Below are positions 34,218-44,900 of a stretch of 47,885 bases of DNA, in pieces. Below the pieces are notes generated by a model. The model had not been told where the DNA came from, searched no databases, and saw nothing but the letters and a program-made list of their open reading frames with translations. The DNA comes from Thoreauomyces humboldtii. Its lineage: Eukaryota; Chytridiomycota; Chytridiomycetes; Spizellomycetales; Powellomycetaceae. Positions within the stretch are counted from its first letter, which is position 1. The number at the start of each line of letters is the position of its first letter. Both the position numbers and the translations under genes were made by a program. The stretch covers positions 1 through 47,885 of the forward strand of contig JADGJA010000079.1 of the NCBI GenBank assembly GCA_027596035.1, written 5' to 3'.

Positions 34218-35397
34218 CTAGACAATCACCAAAGGGTCCTTGTCTACGCGACTGCAAATGACCAATGCATGAGGGTTTGACTCCGCCAGAAGTCCTTCAA
34301 GTTGTTTGCGCAGGACGGCCGCCAGATACCCTCGTTCGGTGTTGGAATGCTCGCAGAGAACCACACTGGTGCCTCTGGCAAGCACGGCTAGGACTTCATG
34401 ATGCGACATCTCGCCTGAGAAGGTGGGGCAGACAGGCACGCGGTCAGAACTTTTTGTATCAATCGAACTCGATACCCACTTGATTACCGGTCAAATAGAG
34501 GTCCGCCTTGGTGCTTCCGAGAACATCGGCGCCGGATCCTGCGCAGATTGCAACGGTTGTGATCCTATCCTTGCCGCTTTCCTGGTGTTCTGGGCAAGTG
34601 GCCAGACGGACTATTCGAAGAGAAAGCGTTCAGAGGTTAAGTACCGTCTTGCAATGCACAGTTCTCAATTCCACCGCACCGACCATGTTGCAATCCCAAG
34701 TGTGCCTTGATGCGCTTGACAGCCTCAGTGAGAGTCACCGACTCGTCCAGGGTATGAAAGCCTCCCGCGCCTGCTCCTTCATGACCCGTAGGTGCGTTCT
34801 CCAACGGGGTGATGACCCCGGTAGTGCCTTTCCCCAATCCGCTGGCGAGCCATGCGTTTGGCCCACGTGGACTCGCGTCCAGAGACGTATGAGGAGAGAA
34901 GATCGATATGCCCGCAGCCGCGCAGCGCAGAGCGATCTTGGATCGGTCATCCGACATGGTAAGACGCTTAAAGGGACGGAAAAGAGCCGGATGATATCTG
35001 CGCACGCCGGTGTTCAAGGCGTTTCAGCGGGGCATGCTTCTCGTCGGCTAACCCGCGCACGGCACCTACGCAACGATGACCGCGATGTCGCGATTCGCGA
35101 TCGCCTCATCCAAGACGGCCTGTTCCGAGATGAAATATTGGTTTCTTTCTGCTGGGGTGTTTAGGATAAAGATGTACCTGAGAGAGGTCTATGGTGAGAA
35201 GCACAGTCAAGGCGTCTGGACGCGGACACGGTGCCTCCAGGAGGACTCCGACCTGGAACGGGAGGAGCGGTGAGCAGACGTAGCCAGATAACAGCCCAAG
35301 GCAGGACACCTGCTGCGCTTACATTGTCCCAGCTTTCGGCAAGCTTTAGCGGCGCGATCCGCTCCATACATTTCGCGACGTTTCTGAGAAAAGACAT
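34218..35397 (-). CDS. NIF3: NIF3-family metal-binding protein (DUF34)
   Basis: Widespread NIF3/DUF34 family with a di-metal site; the biochemical role is unsettled (often misnamed GTP cyclohydrolase I type 2). Exons, high to low: 35397-35323, 35252-35178, 35119-35070, 34997-34684, 34610-34488 and 34414-34218; 277 residues. The start MSFLRNVAKCMERIAPLKLA leads into AESWDNVGVLLEAP. Later motifs are AVLDEAIANRDIAVIVAYHP (His ligand), LFRPFKRLT, SPHTSLDASPRGPNAWLASG (His and Asp ligands), VAICAGSGADVL, DLYLTGEMSHHEVL (His ligand) and CEHSNTERGYL (Glu ligand). The full metal-ligand set is therefore present. All five joints keep phase. It diverges from VPS27 across 226 bp. Confidence 0.94.
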
Positions 35398-35623
35398 GTT
35401 GGGAGGTGGAGCGCAGGGGGGTTTTGCCAAGAAGAAGTCGAAGAAGTTGAAGATGGGGAAGGCGCAGACTCGACGACCTTGTGGAAGAGCGACGCGGTGG
35501 TGACGGTGTGGGTTGAACCGCCACGTCCTTTGCTTGGCCCCCATCGCCCGTTTCCAGAAGGACATTCCCAGTCTCTCCCCTCTCCCTCTGGCCCTCTGAC
35601 TCTCTCTTCTGTCTCGCTCTAGC

Positions 35624-38264
35624 ATGTCATTTCTCTTCGCAAATCCTCTGGACGATCTTGTTGGTGAGTGTTGGGCCTGGGCTTGGGAAGCCTCGTGATG
35701 CTTCTGCCGCCCACTCATCTTTTGCGCCTATCCCGCTGACAGACAAGGCTACTTCCGAGAACCTGCCTGTGGGAACAGACGACATTGTGCTCAATCTCGA
35801 AATTGCCGATAAGATCAAGGCAAAAGAAGTCACGGCAAAGCAAGCCTCCCAGAGCCTCAGACGTCGGCTCAATCACAAGAACCCAAACGTGCAGCTGCTT
35901 GTTCTGAAAGTGCGTGTGAACAGTGCTTGCACTTGACTCGAGAAAGCTCTTGCTGACATGAAAAACTTCTCCATGACCTAGCTCACCGATACCTGTGTAA
36001 AGAATTCGGGTCACTTGTTTCTGCAAGAAGTCGCCTCGCGAGAATTCACAGACAATCTCGTTTCGATTGCCAGGGCTCCTGTAAGTATTGGAGATGCGTT
36101 TGCTCTTCGCACATGACCTGAATCTAACTTCTCCACCTCAGACTGGAACAAATCCTGACGTCCGCTCGAAGATCCTTGCTTGCCTGCAGTCCTGGGGTCT
36201 AGCTTTCAAGAGCAAAGCCGACCTGCGTTACGTTACGGAAGTCTACGAGCATCTCAAACGAGACGGTAACCGCCATTGCTGAGCATATTTTTTGTCGCTC
36301 TTGCCGTGCTCAGTCTTTCTATTCTTAGGCCTCACTTTCCCCGCTATTGAGCGAAGCGATTCCTCTGCCGCCATGATTGAAACAACGACGGTAATTGGAT
36401 ATTTCCAATTTTGGAATAGCAGGAGCTTATATGCGTTTTATTCCAGGCACCGGAATGGACCGATAGCGATGTTTGCATGCGTTGTAGGTCTCAGTTTACT
36501 ACCTTCAATCGAAAGCACCACTGCCGGAACTGCGGTCAGACTTTCTGTAAGGACTGCTCCTCCAAGACCATTGCTCTGAGCCACCTTGGCATTGTGCAGC
36601 CAGTCCGTGTCTGCGACTCGTGCCACACGAAGCTCAGCTCCAAATCACCTGCTGGAACTCCGAAAATGCCAAGAGCTGCTGCGACTGGGCACGTTTCCGG
36701 GGATCGAGATTATGGGACGAGAGAGGACGCGGATTTGCAAAAGGCCCTTGCTCTTTCTCTGGAGGCATCTCGTGGATCCAGCTCGTCCCGACCTGTAGCT
36801 CAACCTGTGCGACGCGAGGCCGCTAAACCTAAAACACGTGATGAGGATGATGACGCGGATCTCAAAGCAGCGATAGCTGCCTCCCTCCAAGACCTCAAGG
36901 TCACGGATTATACCAACGACCATAGCAGCAGCAAACCAACCTATGACTATGTCAGCCCACGTGCGAATGTAGCACTCTCTGCGGCTTCTCAGAATGCGTA
37001 TCCAACGGCGACTGCTTCCGTATCGCGCGAAGCGGCAGTACCAGCCGCTTCATCCTCGTCCTACAACCCTCATGAGCTGAGCGCCGTTGAATTGGAAAAC
37101 ATCCGCTTGTTTTCTCAGCTCGTCGAACGAACCGAAGCAGACGTTGCCGCTCACGGCCTAGGGGCATTGGCCAACTCGCAGATTCAGGTACGATCGCGTG
37201 TGGAACGTGGACTAGAACGTGGTACGTTAAACGTCCGAAACTGATCTGTCGAACTTCAGACCCTGTATGCGCAGATTGCTACCATGCAGCCGAAACTATC
37301 GCGCACCCTTGACGATACCGTTCGCAAGTATGGGGACTTTTACGATCTTCATGAGCAGCTCACCGGGGCCGTGCGCGAGTACGACAGATTGTTGCAGGAG
37401 CGTCTGTCGAATGCGGGTTACCGGAAGCCGCACGTAGCGCCAGGTCAACCTGGGAGCTACCCTTCCGGATATCCGACGCCTGCACCCGCGCCCCAAACGC
37501 AATTTAACGGCGGCTATTATCAACAACAAGCTCCTGAGTACCAGGCTGGCCCATCACCTCCGGGAAATCAGCAGTCTTCATATTCTATCCCGCCCCAGCA
37601 GTATTATGAGGGAGGTCCACTGCCAGGAGGCCCAGCGCCGCAATCCCAATTTCCGCCCCAGCAGCAGTATTACGATCCGGCGCAACCTGCGCAAGGCGGA
37701 CCGCCTTCTCAGCAGTATCACGAATCTGCTCAGCCTCCGCAGGCGCAGGGCCAGCTCCCGCCACAGCAGTATTACGACGGAGGCCCAGCCCCTGTCAATT
37801 CCGAGCACGCGGCTCAAAATCAAGACCCATCCCGGGAGCCTGGACATCAGCAACCATACGGAAGTCCCCCGCAACAGCAGCAAGCCCCACCGGGAACTCA
37901 CAGCCAGCAGCAACAGCAGCCAGGTCCTCAGCATGCCGGTCCTTCCCCTGATCAGTATTATCACCAGCAGGGGCCTGGTGGTCCGAACGCATATGGTCAT
38001 GTGGGTTCCCCGCCTCAAGGCTATTCTGCTGACCATCCGCCCCCAGGCGACGCCGGACAAGCGTACGGTTACGCACCCCCGTCGCATCAGCAGTCGCAGC
38101 AATATGCACCGCCACCTCATGGCCTGCAGGAACCGCAGCACCAGCAGCAGCACCAGCAGCACCAGCAACAGCCTCAGTTCTACGGCCAGCAACCTCACGA
38201 GATCCCTGTCGCAGCGTCGCCACCGCCAGCACCTGAGCCGGAGGCACCTTTGATCGAGCTTTGA
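35624..38264 (+). CDS. VPS27: VPS27, ESCRT-0 subunit with VHS, FYVE and UIM motifs
   Basis: Endosomal sorting factor that binds ubiquitinated cargo and PI3P and recruits ESCRT-I. Exons 35624-35663, 35743-35909, 35982-36080, 36142-36265, 36329-36390, 36447-37187 and 37260-38264 give 745 residues. A VHS domain occupies 1-150 ([40 protein letters not shown]). The FYVE finger at about 168-225 has [23 protein letters not shown] and RVCDSC. Two ubiquitin-interacting motifs follow: [15 protein letters not shown] (about 258) and [15 protein letters not shown] (about 300). A coiled helical GAT-like segment ([32 protein letters not shown]) precedes a tail of about 280 residues that is almost only Pro, Gln, Gly, Tyr and His, with repeated QQYYD/QYYE units. 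The protein ends EAPLIEL, resembling a clathrin-box-like terminus. Confidence 0.95.
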
Positions 38265-38702
38265 TTTGTTGAATATTTGATAGTGACGGGAATGCGAGCT
38301 CTGTGGGCCTTTCTTATTCTTCAATACCCATTGCTTGGCATCCGTCATATGCTGTTCTTTTTGGCAGGCTCCCTTCCGATGTCCAAGGAATCCTGCACAA
38401 CCTCGTTGACAAGTGGACGATTGATGCCGAGTTTGACATGTCGAAGGGTTCTGACAGGAGCTGCAGACGTTCGATGCACCGCGTACTGTACTTTCTGCTG
38501 TTGAAAGACGCGAAGGTGTGAGATGACGACGCTGGTTTCCCTCCGCGGCGTAACCATGAGAACGCGTCAACAGAGGGAAGTCTGCAAGTGGCTTGCGCTA
38601 GCATTGAATAGAGGCACACGTGCGCGCAAGGGCCTGAAACAGCAACACCAGAGTAATCGTGCTGATGCAGGCGGCACAGCACACGTAAAAGAGCGAAGGT
38701 AA
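38265..38702. other. Convergent intergenic region, VPS27 / BUD13
   Basis: 438 bp between the VPS27 stop and the BUD13 stop. A small plus-strand frame (38303-38521) reads like a protein but has no ATG-supported family match. I regard it as 3' untranslated sequence. Confidence 0.45.
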
Positions 38703-39929
38703 TCACATGTCCTGTAAGGGTAGTATTCGTACATCAGTAGTCGAAAGAGGGTATGACTTCCAGACCCTGAAGACTTCCAGACCCTGAAAGGATGCGCGTA
38801 CCTCTGTGGACCACTTGTAAGCCTCCATCTTGAATGCCTCGCCACGGTTTCGCTCGAGGAAGAGCTTGCCCTCGAAGCCGTTTGACCTGTCGACGCCGTC
38901 CCATCGATACCCAGGTAGGATGGCGAACCGGTTGGGCGGTGGCGGAGGTCCGTTGTACTTTGGCCTGACCTCCTTCTTCGCCTTGGCCTTGTTGACCATG
39001 AACGCCATCGGGTCTCCCCACCTCGTTCGTTCCGCCAGCTCCTCGTTGCGCTCCCTGTCGTCGACGTAAGTGGCCAACGGCGCGCTCTTCTCCGAGGCCA
39101 GCTTCTTTGCGAGAGCCAGCTCGCGTTCGTGCTGGACGACCCCGGTGCCCCACTTCATGTTGCGTTCCTCCTCGGCCTCGCGCTTGCGTCTCTGCTCGAG
39201 GAGCTCAGCCTTCTGGGCCGCGATGTCGACCTTTTTGCCCAGTTTGTCACGGTAGACGGTGGGAGCGTCGCGACCCGTCTGGGCTGCGGACAGGGAGGCA
39301 AAGTGGGCCTGCTGCTCCCGTACGCGCCTGTCGGCGTCGGCTCGGACGGCAGCACCGGTCTGCAGACCGGCCGATCGGCCGTCCGAGAGCCTTGTTCCCC
39401 CGTCGTCGTCGCGTCCGGTGGCCGCGGGGGATGGCTCGGGGGAAGGCGTGGGTGACCTCCGTCGCGCCCGCTTTCCGGCGGGAGGTGGAGACGTGGAGGG
39501 TTCTGGGGACCCCCTCCCTCTCCTCCTCGTGCTGCTGCTGCGTCCGGGAGAGCGTCCTGGATGGGGTGGTGGAGAAGGTGAGGGGGACCGTCGTGCCTGG
39601 GCGGCAGTCGCCTCGCCTTCCCGGATCGTCTCCCACGCGTTGCTGTGAAACGCCTTGGTCTCCTCCAGCCTCCTCAGCTCCTCCTCGTCCTCTTCTGCGT
39701 TGACGACGACTGGAGCATCCTCGTCATCGCTCTCCTTCGTGGCGACTGCCCACTCTGCGTCCTCGTCGATGATGCGGGTCGACGCGCCGACGGTGGTGGC
39801 TGGAGGCTTCTTCTTTCTACGCTTCTTGAGACCGGACGATGTTGAGGACGAGCCCCCTTGAGCGGAAGGTGGAGGATCCGACATGTACTTCCGAAGGTAG
39901 TCCTTCATGTTGCTGCTGCCTCCTGCCAT
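38703..39929 (-). CDS. BUD13: BUD13 (CWC26), RES-complex splicing factor
   Basis: Subunit of the pre-mRNA retention and splicing (RES) complex with Snu17 and Pml1. Exons 39929-38802 and 38711-38703 give 378 residues. The N-terminus MAGGSSNMKDYLRKYMSDPP fits the family. The middle is Ser/Pro/Arg-rich and disordered (GTRLSDGRSAGLQTG matches the conserved sGxkAGLqtg block). KWGTGVVQHERELA and the C-terminal NRFAILPGYRWDGVDRSNGF are diagnostic; the latter includes the Trp-containing motif that docks on Snu17. The last exon is only 9 nt (GACATGTGA): joining it after KWSTE restores the family ending KWSTEDM. Without splicing, the frame would read about 30 alien residues through the intron. The gene is GC-rich, and its antisense strand is also open for long stretches. 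Confidence 0.94.
   Translation of the reverse strand: MAGGSSNMKDYLRKYMSDPPPSAQGGSSSTSSGLKKRRKKKPPATTVGASTRIIDEDAEWAVATKESDDEDAPVVVNAEEDEEELRRLEETKAFHSNAWETIREGEATAAQARRSPSPSPPPHPGRSPGRSSSTRRRGRGSPEPSTSPPPAGKRARRRSPTPSPEPSPAATGRDDDGGTRLSDGRSAGLQTGAAVRADADRRVREQQAHFASLSAAQTGRDAPTVYRDKLGKKVDIAAQKAELLEQRRKREAEEERNMKWGTGVVQHERELALAKKLASEKSAPLATYVDDRERNEELAERTRWGDPMAFMVNKAKAKKEVRPKYNGPPPPPNRFAILPGYRWDGVDRSNGFEGKLFLERNRGEAFKMEAYKWSTEVRASFQGLEVFRVWKSYPLSTTDVRILPLQDM
38755..38788. repeat. 17-bp perfect tandem repeat in the last BUD13 intron
   Basis: Two identical 17-bp units, 38755-38771 and 38772-38788, inside the 90-nt intron 38712-38801, near its donor side. The repeat accounts for over a third of the intron and explains why it is longer than most introns here. 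Confidence 0.95.
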
Positions 39930-40287
39930 TGCGACCGGACCCGTGCACTATGGTAACGATACTCTGGAGGGTAAGATGGGTTGCAGGTGAGTCCGGTTCC
40001 CCTGCGCTCGGATTGGAGAGCAGCAGCCAGACAGGCAAACAAGACGAGTCGCTCTCCGTTTTTTATTTCTTTTTGTTTTCTGGGCTTTTCCACCAGCAGC
40101 AGCTGTGTGCCCAATACGGAACTACTGTAACTCTTTCTTTCGACTCGTATAACACATCTCGAGCAGACCACCAGACCAGCGCTCGTCCTTCGACGACTAT
40201 CAAAGCAACCCGGTCTTTCGGATCCTCTCTCCTCGAACAACACGGCCGGCCACCCGCTTTCCCCTCCTTCCAGCGAACACTCCGGAA
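39930..40287. promoter_or_regulatory. Bidirectional promoter region BUD13 / UTP22
   Basis: 358 bp between outward-facing start codons of two RNA-processing genes. The stretch 40060-40090 is T-rich and 40250-40287 is C/T-rich ahead of the UTP22 ATG. No discrete element recognised. Confidence 0.5.
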
Positions 40288-43200
40288 ATGGTTGCTGTGA
40301 AGCGGAAAGCTGCCGACCAGGCTGCCAGCGCCTTGAATGCTCCCACGAAGAAGCGTCAGCCTCAGGCAGATTTTGTCGATCCTTACATCGATGCATCGTC
40401 GGACGATGAGGACAGTGATGCAGGCGACAGCGACGCCGGTCAGGAGGACGGTGCGGCCGACTTCGTGGAAGAAGGCTCCGGAAGCGACGAGGAGGACGAG
40501 GACCAGGAGGACCAAGAGGAGCAGGACGATGGTGCCATGGACATCGACGACGACGACGAGGAAGACGCAACTCCTGTCCGACGGAAGGCAGCAGCCCCTT
40601 CCCACGCTCTCTACAAGGCTCCGACGAATGATGAAATTCAGAACCTCAAAGAGACCACGGATCTCTTCAAGTCCAACCTGTTCAAGCTGCAGGTCAGCAA
40701 AGCGGCTTCTGTGCCGTTGAAGCATTTTCTCTTCTCGATGATTGATTTCTTTTTTTCATCAGATTGACGAGCTTTTGGGCGAGGTGAAGCTCGATCAAAC
40801 CAACAGCAGAACGACTGCCCTGGAAAAGGCCCTTCGGACCATCAAAGGGACCCTGGACAGCGTGGACGACATCCCCGAGCGTACGCTTGCGGAGGTAGTG
40901 GCAGCCATGAAGAAGCAGAAGATTGTCGTCCCTTTCGCGGACCCAGCACCCCCCGCCGATACGCAGTACAAGTTCGCCTTCAAACGTCCGAGCAAGGTCT
41001 TTGTCGTTGGAAGCTACCTGCTCAAGACCGGCACCAAGAGTCCCAACGGCACGAACGTGGACATTGCGGTGCAGATGCCTGATGCTGTCCTGCAGGACAA
41101 GGACACCGTCAACTATCGTTATTTTCACAAGCGCGCCTACTACCTAGCCGTCCTGGCAGCGGAGCTGAGGAATCGGGAAAGGGAGCTCGGCATCAAGGTT
41201 GAATTCGAAGCGTTCCAAGGAGACCGACGAAGACCTGTGCTCGTCATCCGGTCCGTGGGCGATGGATCTCAATACGACTTTGCGAAGCTGGGATGCGTCA
41301 TTCGCATCCTCGTGACCATACCGCAAACCGCTTTCCCCCCAGCTCGTCTGGCTCCGGCGCGGAACAACGTGCGACCATCCTACCTGAACCCGGAGAGCGC
41401 GGCTTCCGAGACGACAGCCGACCATACGCCGACCCCGCGTTACAATGCCGCCCTTCTGCAGGAAACAGCATTCGTAGCCCACATGAATCTTTTGCATCAC
41501 CACACTACTTCCTGCATCGGTTTCAGGGATGCATGCGTCCTCGGAAAAGTGTGGCTCAACCAGCGGGGATTCTCGGCAGCGACGGGAGGCTTCAGCGGCT
41601 TCTTGTTCAGCATGGTCATGGGTTATCTCCTCAGAACCAACGACAAGAACGGAAATCGGCGGCTGGGAAACAGCTTCAGCTCTTACCAACTGCTGAAGGT
41701 TACTATGGAGTATCTGGCTAACCACGATTTCCGTGCCGAGCCTCTTTTCATGACCCCTGATGGCAAACCGGTGGCGGAAAAAGGATTCGAAGCGGAAGCC
41801 TTCTTAGCTGCTTACGAGGTCGTCATGGTCGATCCATCTGGCAAGATTAATCTTGCTTCTGGTCTCACTGGATCTGCGCTCGACGAGCTACAATTTGAGG
41901 CTCGAAGGAGTACAGCACTCCTGAACGATGTCGGTAACGATCACTTCGACGCGCTGTTCTTGCAAAGAGTGGATCTGTCTCACTTGCGGTTTGACAACGC
42001 TGCTCGAGTTGCAGCAGTGGCGCAGCCGCCAGCTGCCTACACCACCGCCGTGGAGCTCGACTTTCAGAATGTCCACGACTTCTTGCTCAGCCATATTCCG
42101 AAGCTCCTAAAAAGCGCCTTGACGAAACGCGCGACGTTGGTGTCAGCTCGTAGTGCAGCCCTTCCATCGTGGTCTTGCAGCAAGGACCCGGCGTCTCACG
42201 AAGATCTTGCCACACCAATCACTTTGGGCTTCATGCTCGACGCGGAACACTCCACGGCGATCGTTGAGCACGGACCGGCTGCGGATGACGAGGTTGCGGC
42301 GGAAGCATTCAGGGCTATATGGGGCAAAAAGTCCGAACTTCGAAGGTTCCAGAACGGCAGCATCTTGGAAAGCGTCGTCTTCGACTCAGACGGCACCTTG
42401 GAGCAGCGATCGTTGATCGTCAGTCGCATGGTCGCCTACCTAGTGGAGACGCATATCGGCGTCTACCTGAAGCACGGATTGACCATCTGGGCCGGTCAAC
42501 TGAACAAGTTTGTTCGGGCCGCTGGAATCGAGATGCAGGCAACATCATACCAGACCGTGATGGACGCCTTCAATCTCTTTGCCCGGAACCTGCGACATCT
42601 CAACGGTCTGCCGCTGAGCGTCAGTCAGTCGGTCCCATGTGCTGAAGGCTTGCGTTATGCTTCTGTGTTTATTCCACAACCTCGATTGGCCGAGGCGGAA
42701 GCGGCTTCAGACGCTTACCGACCATATTATGAGCCTTTAGACGTCGTGATCGAGTTTGAGTCCTCAGGCCGTTGGCCGGGCGACCTAGCGGCTATCCAGC
42801 TGGCGAAGCGAGCTTTCTACATCAAGATTGCTGAGCTGTTCATGGATCAGCACAAGGGAACTCACGCGACCGTCAGTCGGGGACTCGGTACACACGTTCT
42901 TGACAGCGGACACGTCGAAGTAACCACCGCAACCGGTTACACCTTCAAGTGCACTATCCACGTGGATCGCGAGGCTGTGCTGCTCGAGCAAGCATTGAAG
43001 GAATCGGGCGATGATGCGGCATCCAAGCAGGCGCTTTCTTTGGCAAAGACCCACTACGAGCAAACTTACGTGCGTCTGCCCATGCACTCGGGCCGCATAC
43101 AGAATCTCGGCACTCGCTTTCCCTTCCTCCCACAGACCATCCGACTGGTCAAGCGGTGGTTTGCCGCCCACCTCCTCTCTCCCCACGTAGCCCCTGAGCT

Positions 43201-44177
43201 CGTCGAGCTTCTTTGCGCCAAGGTGTTTGTCAGTCCATCGCCATGGGGAGTCCCCAGCAGCGGATTCGCTGGCTTCCTACGGACCCTTGACCTGCTCAAG
43301 AACTGGAACTTCAAGCGGGAACCGCTCATCGTCGAGCTGGAAGCGGGATTGATGACAGCCGGCGTCAGGAACCAGATCAATGAAGCGTTCCGCGTGTCTC
43401 GCGGCTTCTCAAAGGACGGTTCCATTGCGGACGGACCTCGAAAACCCGTAAACCCGGCCATGTGGGTCGCCACCGAGCAGGACATCAATGGTCGTTGGTG
43501 GAGTGAGGGATCGCCTAACGTGCTCATAGCGGACCGAGTCCGGTCCTTGGCTACCGCTGCCCTGGCACACGTCGAGGCGTTGATCCGTGACGGAGGAAGC
43601 GACAAGAGTTTATCGGTAAGCGAGATCTCTCATCTCTTCACAATTGGTTCTATCTTGGGCCACACTGTGATCGACCTGAACTCTCTTCCTCCAGAAACTT
43701 TTCGTCAGCGTGCCAAAGGGCTACTCGGCGCTCCTCCGACTCGACACCACCAAGCTGCCACGCTTCCGCGAGTCCCTCTCGTACGATCCCGAGATCCTGG
43801 ACCGGGAGAAGCCCAAGTACCGCAACCTGGTGGCCGTCAAGGATCGCGAGCTCGCCCTCCTCTCCGAGATCGACCCCGCGGAATGTCTCCTCGCCGACCT
43901 TCGCGCGGCGTTCGGAGGCTGCGCCCTGTTCTTCCACGACCGATACGGAGGCGACACGATCGGCGTGGTGTGGAACCCGACCGTCGCTGCCCCGGGTCCG
44001 TGGAAGGCGGACGCTCGTTTCAACGGGGAGGCCGTGTTGGACGGTGGAGCGGCTGGGAGACGGAAGGCATCTTCAGAGAAGCCGGGAAAGCCCAGCGTAA
44101 CGCCCAACTTTACCGCCATGGTGGCGGAGATGCAAAGGTTGGGAGAGGGTCTCGTTGTTGCCGTAGATCTGGCGTAG
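40288..44177 (+). CDS. UTP22: UTP22 / Nrap (NOL6), small-subunit processome protein
   Basis: Nucleolar protein of the UTP-C module (with Rrp7) required for 18S rRNA processing. Exons 40288-40692, 40763-43615 and 43695-44177 give 1246 residues. The N-terminus is basic (MVAVKRKAADQ) followed by an Asp/Glu-rich stretch at about 35-100 with long acidic runs. The Nrap core starts near 130 with ALYKAPTNDEIQNLKETTDL. Family blocks include VVGSYLLKTGTKSPNG then NVDIAVQMP (nucleotidyltransferase-like fold), CVLGKVWLNQRGFSAATGGF, FSMVMGYLLRTN and FRAIWGKKSELRRFQNGSI. Further on come LGTRFPFLPQTIRLVKRWFA, LLTPVE-type helices and HDRYGGDTIGVVWNP. Both joints are phase 0 and restore family sequence. The second exon is unusually long for this window (2853 nt). 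It diverges from BUD13. Confidence 0.95.
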
Positions 44178-44537
44178 GGGAAGAAATGAAGCCGATATTT
44201 ATGCCACGTCGTGTTCTCGCTTTCAATCGACCGTAAAAACAGGTATTGCAACCGAGCTCGGATAGATAACTAAGGCCTTTGGACCCCCCATTGATATGGA
44301 AGTGTGCTGGTCGCATCGAGGGTCGGGCATTGACCCGGCTATGGAAGGAGCGTGAAGATATCGCATGGAAGAAAAAGCAAGTGGCAGAGACGACATTATT
44401 GGGAGTATTAAACTTTAGAACGATTCTCCAGTCCCATCTGCAAGGGAATGGAAGACCAGAAGCTTTCCGGAGGGGACAACAGGCACCTCCAGCAAGGCGG
44501 AGGGCTGGAGACGCTGGGAGAGGCAGGGGGAGGGGTA

Positions 44538-44557
44538 GAGGCAGAGGCAGAGGCAGA
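44538..44557. repeat. Short purine hexamer repeat
   Basis: About three copies of a GAGGCA-type hexamer within a longer purine-rich stretch (44500-44560). It translates as Gly-Arg repeats in one frame, which is why an open frame appears there. Confidence 0.85.
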
Positions 44558-44585
44558 ATACCTCCGGGGTAGTTAGCGCTACTCT

Positions 44586-44623
44586 ATCCTTACTTTGGGC
44601 ATCCTTACTTTGGGTAAGTAAGG
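44586..44623. repeat. 15-bp direct repeat followed by an 8-bp hairpin
   Basis: Two 15-bp units, 44586-44600 and 44601-44615, differ only at the last base. The second unit contains CCTTACTT (44603-44610), which pairs with AAGTAAGG (44616-44623) across a 5-base loop. The hairpin lies in the convergent gap between two 3' ends. Confidence 0.9.
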
Positions 44624-44900
44624 GTATCAAATGTATGTTTGAAGGTGGTCACAAGTTCGTTGGTCAGAAGGGGATGGGACCGTCGAGCACCGCCTTCCTG
44701 ACAACTGCATGGCCGGTTGAGGGCCCCCAGAGCCACGTTCTCGTCGCTGAACGAGAAGACAAACTCGATCAACTGTTTTGCAAGATCACACGGGTCTGTC
44801 GAAACGAGGTAAGGTGTAAAACACACTGTTTTTATATGGAAGTCACGCTATGTACATTTGAAAAAGCTCACGGAAGGGAGGGTAGGGGGAATGAAAGCAT

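Larger units (their letters stand above)
44178..44900. other. Convergent intergenic region with simple repeats
   Basis: About 720 bp between the UTP22 stop and the stop of the secreted-protein gene. Frames at plus 44279-44572, plus 44635-44904 and minus 44826-44605 are low-complexity or unrecognisable. The region holds a hexamer repeat and a 15-bp direct repeat with a hairpin, listed separately. Confidence 0.45.

Noticed and set aside
38303..38521. Small plus-strand frame after VPS27 with protein-like text
   Set aside because: No family match and it lies in the convergent 3' gap; too weak to call a gene.
37578..38570. 330-codon minus-strand frame across the VPS27 tail
   Set aside because: Antisense of the Gln/Pro repeat region; its Leu/Arg-rich product is a mirror of CAG/CCx codons.
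39107..39703. Long plus-strand frames across BUD13
   Set aside because: Antisense shadow of the GC-rich, Arg/Ser/Pro-coding BUD13 exon.
44279..44572. Plus-strand frame ending in Gly-Arg repeats
   Set aside because: The Gly-Arg run comes from a purine hexamer repeat; the rest has no family features.
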